Below are positions 1 to 6,228 of a DNA stretch of 22,193 bases, piece after piece. This DNA comes from JBFHFS01 sp041583495. Lineage in GTDB: Bacteria; Bacteroidota; Bacteroidia; Bacteroidales; Marinilabiliaceae. The notes under the pieces are model-generated. The model was given only the letters and a program-made list of their open reading frames with translations. It did no database searches and had not been told where the DNA came from. Made by a program: the position numbers and the translations under genes. Positions within the stretch are counted from its first letter, which is position 1, and the number at the start of each line of letters is the position of its first letter. The stretch lies in contig JBFHFS010000072.1 in NCBI GenBank assembly GCA_041583495.1, positions 1 through 22,193 of the forward strand, given 5' to 3'.

Positions 1-212
1 ACTTCTGTTTCGGGGGCGCTGGCCAGAGTGCCAATATCCGGAAAAGCCTCCAAAAACCGGTGGTAATAGCCCAGTCCCTGGGCAACCTGTGTTTGTTGTA
101 GAATTATCTCGGAAACCCAGATTTTGTAAGGGTCTCTGGATTCCCGCCAGGGCAGAGGCCGTTGATTCGATTCATACCAATTGTGAATAGCGAGCGTTGC
201 AGGGGTCTTCAT
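1..212 (-). CDS. mutY: A/G-specific adenine glycosylase MutY, N-terminal part (cut by window start)
   Basis: MutY removes adenine mispaired with 8-oxoguanine or guanine in base-excision repair. Only the first 70 codons lie in the window; the gene runs off the left edge. Reading leftward from the ATG at 212, the protein has the family hallmarks: LPWR (19-23), DPYKIW (27-32) and SEIILQQTQV (34-43). E35 in the last motif corresponds to the catalytic Glu of MutY (E. coli E37). These are followed by YYHRFLEAFP, the next conserved helix of the helix-hairpin-helix glycosylase fold. The C-terminal [4Fe-4S] cluster and NUDIX-like domain would lie outside and cannot be checked. It is divergent from HU; as I recall, a mutY / HU / rng neighbourhood is common in Bacteroidota. 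Confidence 0.93.
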   Translation of the reverse strand, partial: MKTPATLAIHNWYESNQRPLPWRESRDPYKIWVSEIILQQTQVAQGLGYYHRFLEAFPDIGTLASAPETE

Positions 213-259
213 AGGGCCTCTTTGTATTGCGGGAAATAGGTCATTACTAATTTTTTATG

Positions 260-267
260 CAAAAATA
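260..267 (-). promoter_or_regulatory. Putative mutY promoter -7 box
   Basis: On the minus strand this reads TATTTTTG, a full match to the Bacteroidota -7 consensus TAnnTTTG. It would start transcription near 253, giving a leader of about 40 nt before the mutY ATG. No clear TTTG -33 box is found at 17-23 bp, and the region is very AT-rich, so a chance match is possible. Confidence 0.3.
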
Positions 268-272
268 GCGAA

Positions 273-309
273 TTTGAATTTTTTTTTATTTGGATTTGCT
301 TTATATTTG
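273..309 (+). promoter_or_regulatory. Putative promoter of the HU / microprotein unit
   Basis: TATATTTG at 302-309 matches the -7 consensus TAnnTTTG of the Bacteroidota primary sigma factor. A TTTG at 273-276 could be the -33 box, although the 25-bp gap is longer than the usual 17-23 bp. Transcription would start near 316, about 54 nt before the HU ATG. It lies back to back with the putative mutY promoter. Confidence 0.45.
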
Positions 310-369
310 CAAACTGAAGTCGAAAAAATTTTATGTAATTCGTTGATAATTAAATAATTTTACAAAGAA

Positions 370-657
370 ATGACAAAGGCAGACATTGTAAACGAAATTT
401 CAAAAAGTACTGGAATTGAAAAGGTTATAGTCCAAAAGACTGTTGAGGCCTTTATGGAGAACATCAAGGGTAATATGACCAAAGGTAAGAATGTGTACCT
501 TAGAGGGTTTGGTAGCTTCGTGGTGAAACAGCGCGCTGAAAAAACAGCCCGTAATATCTCGAAAAATACTACCATTATTATTCCTGAGCATTTTATTCCT
601 TCCTTTAAGCCCTCCAAGAGTTTTGTGGTTAAAGTGAAGAATAACGTTAAGAAGTAA
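370..657 (+). CDS. HU/IHF-family DNA-binding protein
   Basis: This is a 95-residue histone-like DNA-bending protein of the HU/IHF family, expected to act as a dimer on the nucleoid. The N-terminal helical dimerisation part begins MTKADIVNEI. The signature RGFGSF (45-50) is followed by the beta-arm with ARNISKN (60-66) and IPEHFIPSFKPSKSF (71-85). Length is normal for HU (about 90-95). In the arm, the DNA-intercalating proline of classical HU (Pro63, in RNPQTG) is replaced by Ile63. As I recall, RNIS is usual in one Bacteroidota HU subgroup, so the protein is probably functional but may differ in bending behaviour. A 30-codon basic gene follows 26 nt downstream. HU versus IHF subunit cannot be settled from sequence alone. 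Confidence 0.93.
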   Translation: MTKADIVNEISKSTGIEKVIVQKTVEAFMENIKGNMTKGKNVYLRGFGSFVVKQRAEKTARNISKNTTIIIPEHFIPSFKPSKSFVVKVKNNVKK

Positions 658-683
658 GTTTAACTGATTTAAATTATAAAACA

Positions 684-776
684 ATGCCCAGCGGAAAAAA
701 AAGAAAAAGGCATAAAATGTCCACACATAAAAGAAGGAAAAGACTGCGGAAAAACCGTCATAAAAAACGGAAATAG
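684..776 (+). CDS. 30-aa basic microprotein, AURKAIP1/COX24 (mS38-like) family
   Basis: This is a short open frame, ATG 684 to TAG 774-776, coding for 30 residues, 20 of them Lys, Arg or His. It begins MPSGKKRKRHKM; the middle reads KMSTHKRRKRLRKNRHKK. That matches the KMxxHKRRKRxRK pattern at the C terminus of mitochondrial small-subunit protein mS38 (AURKAIP1 in animals, Cox24 in yeast). Short bacterial proteins with this domain are annotated across Bacteroidota. It is probably a small ribosome-associated protein binding 16S rRNA, by analogy with mS38; that role is inferred. It lies 26 nt behind HU, is probably cotranscribed with it, and is followed by a strong hairpin at 796-827. Automated annotation often misses it because of its length. 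Confidence 0.85.
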   Translation: MPSGKKRKRHKMSTHKRRKRLRKNRHKKRK

Positions 777-795
777 TCTTTTTTAGCAACTATTG

Positions 796-836
796 AAGAA
801 CAAACCACCGAAGGGTGGTTTGTTCTTTCGTTCTTT
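796..836 (+). terminator. Strong hairpin with interrupted U tract after the microprotein gene
   Basis: A perfect 14-bp stem (796-809 with 814-827) closes a GAAG tetraloop, followed by a broken T-rich tail (TTCTTTCGTTCTTT region). It lies 19 nt after the microprotein stop and 38 nt before the rng start. It is probably a rho-independent terminator or attenuator. Because the U tract is interrupted, partial read-through into rng is likely, and the stem would then sit in the rng leader. Confidence 0.7.
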
Positions 837-864
837 GAAATAATTTTAATTAATTTAATTCGTA

Positions 865-2418
865 GTGAGTGCAGAACTATTTGTAGATGTTACTCCCAGC
901 GAACTCGTGATTGCTTTGCTTGAAAATAAACGGCTGGTAGAACTCAGACGTGAGCAAAGTAACATACGGTTTGCCGTTGGTGATATATTCCTGGGAAAAG
1001 TTAAGAAAATTATGCCCGGATTAAATGCTGCTTTTGTTGATGTGGGGTACGAGAAAGATGCTTTTTTACACTATCTCGACCTGGGACCTCAGTTCCTTAC
1101 CCTTCAAAAATTTTTAAAGCAGGCCAACACCTCAAAGGGAGCTGCAGTAGCTTTGCATAAGTTCAAACCGGAAAACGACATCAATAAAAACGGCACCATC
1201 TCTGATGTGCTTACCGCTGGACAGGAAGTGCTTGTTCAGATTGCCAAGGAGCCCATTTCTACCAAAGGGCCAAGGCTTACATCAGAAATATCCATTGCTG
1301 GTCGAAATCTTATTTTAATGCCCTTCTCCGACCGTGTGTCGGTAAGCCAGAAAATTCAATCACCCGAAGAAAGAAGTCGGTTAAAACGATTGTTGCTCAG
1401 TATAAAGCTTAAGAATTATGGCGTTATTATTCGTACTGTAGCTGAAGGCAAACGTGTTGCCGAGCTTGACAAGGAACTTCGTCTTTTGGTTAAACGATGG
1501 GAAGATGCCATCACCAGAATGAAGGACATAAAGGTTCCCGCGTTGGTGAGTGGAGAGGTTGGGCGGACGTCCGCTATCTTGCGTGATTTGCTCAATTCTT
1601 CATTTCAATCGGTATTTATTAATGATGTAGATACTTATAGGGAGGTAAAAGAATATGTAGAGCTCATTGCTCCCGGAAGAGAAAAAATTGTAAAACTTTA
1701 CAAGGGAAATGCACCCTTGTTCGACCAATTTGATGTAGAAAAACAAATTAAGGCCCTTTTCGGTAGAACGGTATCCTTTAAAAGTGGTGCTTACCTGATT
1801 ATTGAACATACAGAAGCACTGCATGTGATTGATGTAAACAGCGGTAATCGTTCCCGTTCGGCTTCTGATCAGGAGACCAACGCACTGGAAGTAAATATCT
1901 CCGCTGCTGAAGAAATTGCCCGTCAACTCCGACTCCGTGATATGGGCGGAATTATCGTGATTGACTTTATTGATATGCAGGAGGCAGAACATCGCCAACA
2001 AGTGTTTGACATCATGAAAGAAGCAATGGCTTTGGACAGAACCAAACATAATATCTTGCCGTTGAGCAAATTTGGGTTGATGCAAATTACCCGTCAGCGG
2101 GTAAGGCCTGAAATGCATATTGATACCAGGGAAATGTGCCCCGTATGTAAAGGAACTGGCAAAATAGAAGCTTCTGTTTTGTTGCCTGAAATGATTGATA
2201 ACAGCATCCGGTTTGCTGTGCAAAAGCTTAACTTGAAAAAATTGACCCTGTGGGTCCATCCTATTGTTTATGCCTATCTTAAAAAGGGTTTCCCTTCGCG
2301 CATACTGCGCTGGAAATTATCCTTCGGATTTGGCATTAGGGTGTTTCCCTCCGATTCTTTAACATTTTTAGAATATTCTATTTACGATAAAAATAAAAAA
2401 AAGGTTGATCTCAGTTGA
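865..2418 (+). CDS. rng: Ribonuclease G/E family endoribonuclease
   Basis: This is a 517-residue single-strand-specific endoribonuclease of the RNase E/G family, acting in rRNA 5'-end maturation and mRNA decay. The N-terminal part carries the S1 RNA-binding domain (roughly 35-130; VGDIFLGKVKKIMPGLNAAF). The catalytic DNase I-like part has VIDVNSGNRS (321-330) and IIVIDFIDM (363-371); D323 and D367 correspond to the Mg2+-binding aspartates of E. coli RNase E (D303, D346). The Zn-link motif CPVCKGTG (425-432) supplies the two dimer-bridging cysteines. The length is that of a compact RNase G, without the long degradosome tail of E. coli RNase E. The start is GTG: an in-frame stop lies three codons upstream, and the N-terminal sequence SAELFVDVTPSE fits the family. 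The stop codon is inside a terminator stem. Confidence 0.96.
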   Translation: MSAELFVDVTPSELVIALLENKRLVELRREQSNIRFAVGDIFLGKVKKIMPGLNAAFVDVGYEKDAFLHYLDLGPQFLTLQKFLKQANTSKGAAVALHKFKPENDINKNGTISDVLTAGQEVLVQIAKEPISTKGPRLTSEISIAGRNLILMPFSDRVSVSQKIQSPEERSRLKRLLLSIKLKNYGVIIRTVAEGKRVAELDKELRLLVKRWEDAITRMKDIKVPALVSGEVGRTSAILRDLLNSSFQSVFINDVDTYREVKEYVELIAPGREKIVKLYKGNAPLFDQFDVEKQIKALFGRTVSFKSGAYLIIEHTEALHVIDVNSGNRSRSASDQETNALEVNISAAEEIARQLRLRDMGGIIVIDFIDMQEAEHRQQVFDIMKEAMALDRTKHNILPLSKFGLMQITRQRVRPEMHIDTREMCPVCKGTGKIEASVLLPEMIDNSIRFAVQKLNLKKLTLWVHPIVYAYLKKGFPSRILRWKLSFGFGIRVFPSDSLTFLEYSIYDKNKKKVDLS

Positions 2419-2436
2419 GATCAACCTTTTTTTTTT
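2395..2436 (+). terminator. Rho-independent terminator overlapping the rng stop codon
   Basis: GGTTGATCTC (2403-2412) pairs perfectly with GAGATCAACC (2417-2426) around an AGTT loop, followed by ten T. A run of eight A (2395-2402) can extend the stem against the T tract. The last codons and the TGA stop (2416-2418) of rng lie inside the hairpin. Confidence 0.92.
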
Positions 2437-2509
2437 GCTTTCCAGGGTATGGCTTTGTATCTTTAGCTATAGATTTTTGTATCGGTGTTGTTCATTAAAA
2501 CGGTGTGTT

Positions 2510-3688
2510 ATGAACTCTTCTCAGATTAACAGGCGTAATTTTTTGCGGGTTGGAGCCGCTGCCGCGGCCGGTATGGCTGCCGGATTAACAAAAGCGACCC
2601 CTGCCACGGGGGCCCTTCAGATGGGTGAAAAGCAGGTCCTTTCCCGGATGTTAGGTAAAACAGGAATCAAAGTGCCCGTGGTGAGTATCGGGGTGATGCG
2701 GGCCGATAATCCCAACATATTGAAAGCCGCCTACAACCTTGGTGTTAAGCACTACGATACGGCCCATGGCTATCAGGATGGTAGAAATGAAGAGATGGTA
2801 GGTGCTTTTTTTAAGGATAAGCCGCGGGATTCCTTTATTGTTTCCACCAAAATCCATCCCCCCAAGGGAGGACTCTCCACCAGTGAATTTATGGATATGA
2901 TCGACCTTAGCCTTAAGCGGCTTCAAATGGATTATGTGGATATACTTTATTTGCATGCCGCGGGCGATCGTGAATACCTGTTGGATGAAAGATATCTGGA
3001 GGCCCTGCGCATGGCAAAAGAGCAGGGGAAGACAAGATTTGTGGGGATGTCTACTCATCGCAATATGGCAGATTTGATTAATGCCGTGGTGGAGACCGAA
3101 TTCTACGATATCGTGCTGACCAGCTTTAACTTTCGGCATGCCCACGATGAACCCCTTCAGGAAGCCTTGCAACGTGCCCATGACGCCGGCATTGGTATTA
3201 TTGGCATGAAGAATATGGCCGGTGGCTGGATGGATGAGGAAAGAACCAAGCCGGTAAATGGAAAGGCTGCCCTTAAGTGGGTGTTGTCGAACCCTTATAT
3301 ACATACCTGCATTCCCGGGGTTGTATCGTATGAACAGTTGATGGAAAACTGGTCTGTGGCCAGCGACATAACCCTTTCGCAACCTGAGATGGAGAGCCTT
3401 AAACTGGCAATGACTCAGACGGGGATGTTCTGTCTGGGGTGTGACGATTGTCGGAATCAATGTCCTCAGGGGCTTCCCGTTGCTGATTATATGAGGGCTT
3501 ATATGTACAATTATGCTTATGGTTATCCGGCCAAGGCATACGACACGGTTGCTTCCCTGGGGGTAACCAGTAATCCGTGTGTGGACTGTGCCGAATGTGA
3601 GGTGCACTGCCGGGCCGGGTTTAATGTACGTGGAAAAATAACCGATATCGCCCGGATTCAGGATGTGCCCGGAGCATTTTTAGTATAA
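2510..3688 (+). CDS. Twin-arginine aldo/keto reductase with C-terminal 2x[4Fe-4S] ferredoxin domain
   Basis: This 392-residue predicted oxidoreductase begins at the ATG at 2510; a 35-codon upstream extension of the same frame runs through the rng terminator and is not credible. The N terminus has a Tat-type signal: RRNFLR (8-13), then an Ala/Gly-rich stretch (14-25), so it is probably exported folded with its cofactors. Residues about 42-300 form an aldo/keto reductase barrel that keeps the usual tetrad: D83, Y88 (YDTAHGY), K114 (STKIH) and H149 (YLHA). The C-terminal part has two cysteine clusters, C308-C311-C314-C318 and C357-C360-C363-C367, both CxxCxxCxxxC, typical of two [4Fe-4S] centres. 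The substrate is unknown; the iron-sulfur part suggests electron transfer to or from a partner rather than simple NADPH chemistry. It is followed 71 nt later by a DUF6599-like gene in the same direction. Confidence 0.9.
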   Translation: MNSSQINRRNFLRVGAAAAAGMAAGLTKATPATGALQMGEKQVLSRMLGKTGIKVPVVSIGVMRADNPNILKAAYNLGVKHYDTAHGYQDGRNEEMVGAFFKDKPRDSFIVSTKIHPPKGGLSTSEFMDMIDLSLKRLQMDYVDILYLHAAGDREYLLDERYLEALRMAKEQGKTRFVGMSTHRNMADLINAVVETEFYDIVLTSFNFRHAHDEPLQEALQRAHDAGIGIIGMKNMAGGWMDEERTKPVNGKAALKWVLSNPYIHTCIPGVVSYEQLMENWSVASDITLSQPEMESLKLAMTQTGMFCLGCDDCRNQCPQGLPVADYMRAYMYNYAYGYPAKAYDTVASLGVTSNPCVDCAECEVHCRAGFNVRGKITDIARIQDVPGAFLV

Positions 3689-3703
3689 GGGGTTACCATA
3701 ATT

Positions 3704-3726
3704 CCACCCATCCGTGGCTTTTTTAT
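3704..3726 (+). terminator. Possible weak terminator between the reductase and the DUF6599-like gene
   Basis: A 4-bp stem, CCAC (3704-3707) with GTGG (3714-3717), is followed by C and six T. The stem is too short for a confident call; it may only attenuate transcription. Confidence 0.22.
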
Positions 3727-3759
3727 ATCGAGACAAGATTAACCCATTTACCAATTATT

Positions 3760-4644
3760 ATGAATGAATCGGGCGTTACCAGAATTCCTGGAATGAAACG
3801 TGTGTTTTTGCTGTTTTTTGTGCTGATGAGCTGCTCATTAGGGGGGCTTTCACAAACCTTTTCACCACCCGTGATCTCCGGGTGGGTTCAGGATGGTGAG
3901 ATGAAATCTTTTGACCGGAGCAACTTGTTCAATCATATCAATGGAGCCGCAGAATTTTATTACAGCTATGGGTTCCAGTGGGCTTTCGTGGTGCTCTATC
4001 TTAAAGGGGAGGCTGAGATGACTCTGGAGGTGTATGATCATGGAGATGCGGCCCATGCCTACGGAATTTACAGCATGGAACGGCCGTCGACGGCCATGGT
4101 GAAGAAGATTGGGGCCGAGGGTTATTACGAAGAGAATATCCTCAATTTTGTGACCGGGCGCTTTTATGTGAAAATAAGTGCTTATCGCCATCAGGGAACG
4201 GAGATCCTGTTGTCGACTGCCCGTGAATTGTGTTCTGTTTTAGGGGATTCAGACGGGCTGCCGCCCATTGTTGAAGCCATGCCTCAGGAAGGGCTGGAGC
4301 CCAATTCGCGTCAATATGTCTCGAATACTTTTATGGGCCTGGATTTTTTAGGCAGCGCTTATCGGGCTTCGTATAAAGAAGGGGATAAGCAGGTCGTATT
4401 GTTTGTTTTGGAACGTGACTCCCCCGAGGCTATTGATAGCCTTGTGGTGCGTTACCATGAGTTTGTCCGGACCAGTCCCGAGGATTATGCCGAGGGCGCC
4501 TGTCGGCTGGAAGATCCTTTTAACGGGACCATCTACCTTAACCAGGTGGATAATTATTTAATTGGGTTTTCCGGAGATGATCAACCCGCTCTAAGAACAT
4601 TGCTTCTCGAAAAGATGAAGGCGTCTCTGAAGGGGAAAGAGTGA
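3760..4644 (+). CDS. Exported protein resembling the DUF6599 family
   Basis: This is a 294-residue protein of unknown function. A membrane-targeting segment MKRVFLLFFVLMSC (12-25) is a signal peptide; C25 in the context LMSC could be a lipobox, so it may be a lipoprotein, although cleavage near residue 31 is also possible. The segment from 40 to 110 (SGWVQDGEMKSFDRSNLFNH; then INGAAEFYYSYGF; then VYDHGDAAHAYGIYS) resembles what I know as DUF6599, annotated from many anaerobic and environmental bacteria. No catalytic motif is visible. The coordinates use the ATG at 3760, which has the AT-rich upstream context typical of the phylum; the ATG at 3793 gives a tidier signal peptide and may be the true start. 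The gene lies behind a Tat-exported iron-sulfur aldo/keto reductase, and both products should act outside the cytoplasm. Family name from memory. Confidence 0.72.
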   Translation: MNESGVTRIPGMKRVFLLFFVLMSCSLGGLSQTFSPPVISGWVQDGEMKSFDRSNLFNHINGAAEFYYSYGFQWAFVVLYLKGEAEMTLEVYDHGDAAHAYGIYSMERPSTAMVKKIGAEGYYEENILNFVTGRFYVKISAYRHQGTEILLSTARELCSVLGDSDGLPPIVEAMPQEGLEPNSRQYVSNTFMGLDFLGSAYRASYKEGDKQVVLFVLERDSPEAIDSLVVRYHEFVRTSPEDYAEGACRLEDPFNGTIYLNQVDNYLIGFSGDDQPALRTLLLEKMKASLKGKE

Positions 4645-4777
4645 GCTCTGCCGGCCGTTCAAAAAACGAAAGCATTGGCTCCGGTCCCAAAAGGTTGTCG
4701 TAAAATTAACGACAGGCTTCATTTTAAGGGCTGCCAGAAGAGCTCCCTTTTCGGATGCTTTAATTCATTTAAAAAAT

Positions 4778-4819
4778 AACCCCAACAACCTGCTAAAGGC
4801 TGTTGGGGTTTGTTTTTGA
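4778..4819. terminator. Bidirectional rho-independent terminator between convergent genes
   Basis: AACCCCAACA (4778-4787) pairs with TGTTGGGGTT (4801-4810), with an inner CC/GG pair. TGTTTTT follows on the plus strand, and a run of six A at 4771-4776 supplies the U tract on the minus strand. It serves the DUF6599-like gene and the GH130 gene. The rest of 4645-4867 holds only a short inverted repeat (4696-4701 / 4709-4714). Confidence 0.85.
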
Positions 4820-4867
4820 GAGAGGTTACTCGTTGAGTATCCTTTAATCTTTAACGGGGATGCGCCT

Positions 4868-6067
4868 TTACCAGGTGATATCCGGATATTGTGATTTCAG
4901 AACCTCCAGGTTTGAATCAATGAGTTCGTTCCGCTGCCTGGCACACAGTTCTGTACGGCCTGCATCTTCAGGAGTGTTGGTTACATAATCGATGAGTTTC
5001 TCAACGGTGGTGGTAGCCACATGCATGCGGGTGTCTGAAGAAGCGTAATAGATATAAACCGTTCCTTCTTCATCGGTGACCCATCCGTTGCTGAATACTA
5101 CGTTGGAGACATCTCCTACCCGTTCTTTGGCCAGGGGGGCGATGAAATGGCCCGAAGGACGATGGGTTACCCGCCAGGGTTCCTCCAGACTGGTTGCAAA
5201 CAGGTAGAGGGAGTAACGTAATCCGGCAGCTGTTCTTCTTACTCCGTGAGCCAGGTGAATCCAACCCATATCGGTTTTGATCGGGGCGGGCCCTTGTCCG
5301 TTTTTGACCTCTTTTACGGTATGATAGGTACGTGGATCAATCATGCGCTCTTCGTCAATCTGCGCATTTTCCATGGTCTTGGAAAAGCCGGCGCAAATCC
5401 CACTGTCCCCGGTGTCGATAAACCCCTGCTGGGGACGGGTATAGATCATGTATTGACCGTTGACAAATTCGGGATGAAGCACACAGTTACGTTGTTGTTG
5501 GGCGTTCGATTTGAGATCCGGGAGCCTCTCCCAGGTTTTCAGATCTTTTGTTCGTGCTATGCCGCAGGATGCCAGTGCAGCCGATGAATCTTCGGGTTTG
5601 GACATGTCTTTTCGCTCGGCACAGAAGAGTCCGTAAATCCAGCCGTCCTCGTGTTGAGTGAGGCGCATGTCGTATACGTTTTTCTCCGGGTTGTCGGTTA
5701 CCGGCATTTGAATGGGATGATCCCAAAAACGCCATTGATCAATTCCATTTGGGCTTTCTACCACCGCAAAAATAGACTTCACATCAAATCCCTCGACCCG
5801 GGCTACCATGTAGAATTTGTTGTTGAGCTTTATGGCACCTGCGTTAAAAGTTGTGTTGATGCCCAGACGGGTCATCAAATGCGGGTTGCGTTGGTGGTCA
5901 AAGTCGTACAACCAAAATGGGGGCGTATGATCGCGGGTCAAAATCGGTGCCTGGTAGCGCTGATAAAGACCGTTTCCCTGGGCCTCCGGGCTGTTGGGTC
6001 GAACAATAAATGCGTTGTAGTGCGAAAAGATCGACCTGACTTTCTTGTCAAATTCTTTTTTATCCAT
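4868..6067 (-). CDS. GH130 glycoside phosphorylase, likely 4-O-beta-D-mannosyl-D-glucose phosphorylase
   Basis: This 399-residue cytoplasmic enzyme probably phosphorolyses beta-1,4-mannosyl-glucose to mannose 1-phosphate and glucose in beta-mannan use. From memory it aligns along its length with the Bacteroides fragilis GH130 subfamily 1 enzyme: FNAGAIK (74-80), VARVEGFDVKS (88-98), ESPNGID (104-110), VYDMRLTQHEDGW (131-143), VLHPEF, YHTVKEVKNG, WIHLAHGVR, GDVSNVVFSNGW and YIYYASSDTRMHVATTT. D133 in VYDMRLT matches the general-acid Asp of that enzyme. The start is the ATG at 6067; a frame extension to 6091 would need TTG and adds eight residues not seen in the family. No mannobiose 2-epimerase or sugar transporter is adjacent, unlike the B. 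fragilis cluster. A well-matched promoter lies about 60-90 nt upstream. The sugar specificity is inferred from subfamily similarity. Confidence 0.9.
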   Translation of the reverse strand: MDKKEFDKKVRSIFSHYNAFIVRPNSPEAQGNGLYQRYQAPILTRDHTPPFWLYDFDHQRNPHLMTRLGINTTFNAGAIKLNNKFYMVARVEGFDVKSIFAVVESPNGIDQWRFWDHPIQMPVTDNPEKNVYDMRLTQHEDGWIYGLFCAERKDMSKPEDSSAALASCGIARTKDLKTWERLPDLKSNAQQQRNCVLHPEFVNGQYMIYTRPQQGFIDTGDSGICAGFSKTMENAQIDEERMIDPRTYHTVKEVKNGQGPAPIKTDMGWIHLAHGVRRTAAGLRYSLYLFATSLEEPWRVTHRPSGHFIAPLAKERVGDVSNVVFSNGWVTDEEGTVYIYYASSDTRMHVATTTVEKLIDYVTNTPEDAGRTELCARQRNELIDSNLEVLKSQYPDITW

Positions 6068-6123
6068 GGCTGTTTCTGTTTTAGAATGCAATATAATGGC
6101 TTTTCTCTCTTTTGGAAAGGCTG

Positions 6124-6155
6124 CAAAAGTATGTTTTTTTTAAAATGGATTCAAA
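6124..6155 (-). promoter_or_regulatory. Putative promoter of the GH130 gene
   Basis: On the minus strand TTTG (6155-6152) is followed after 20 bp by TACTTTTG (6131-6124), a full match to the Bacteroidota TTTG-N17-23-TAnnTTTG promoter. Predicted start near 6116, leaving a leader of about 50 nt before the ATG at 6067. This is the best -33/-7 pair in the window. Confidence 0.6.
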
Positions 6156-6228
6156 TGAACTGGTCTTGTTTTGTAGTTTTCTGTTATTTTTACCAGGATA
6201 GAGAAATCTCTTTTTATGAAAGATTAAC

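Noticed and set aside
400..789. 129-codon open frame on the minus strand opposite HU and the microprotein
   Set aside because: It is antisense to two well-supported genes, with a Phe/Leu-rich composition that mirrors the Lys-rich plus strand.
2405..2509. 35-codon N-terminal extension of the aldo/keto reductase
   Set aside because: It runs through the rng terminator and puts the twin-arginine signal in the interior; the ATG at 2510 gives a proper Tat signal.
4696..4714. Inverted repeat TGTCGT / ACGACA after the DUF6599-like gene
   Set aside because: It has no T tract and lies between convergent genes that already have a strong bidirectional terminator; probably chance.
6068..6091. Eight-residue extension of the GH130 protein
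   Set aside because: It would need a TTG start and is not found in the family as I recall it; the ATG at 6067 fits better.
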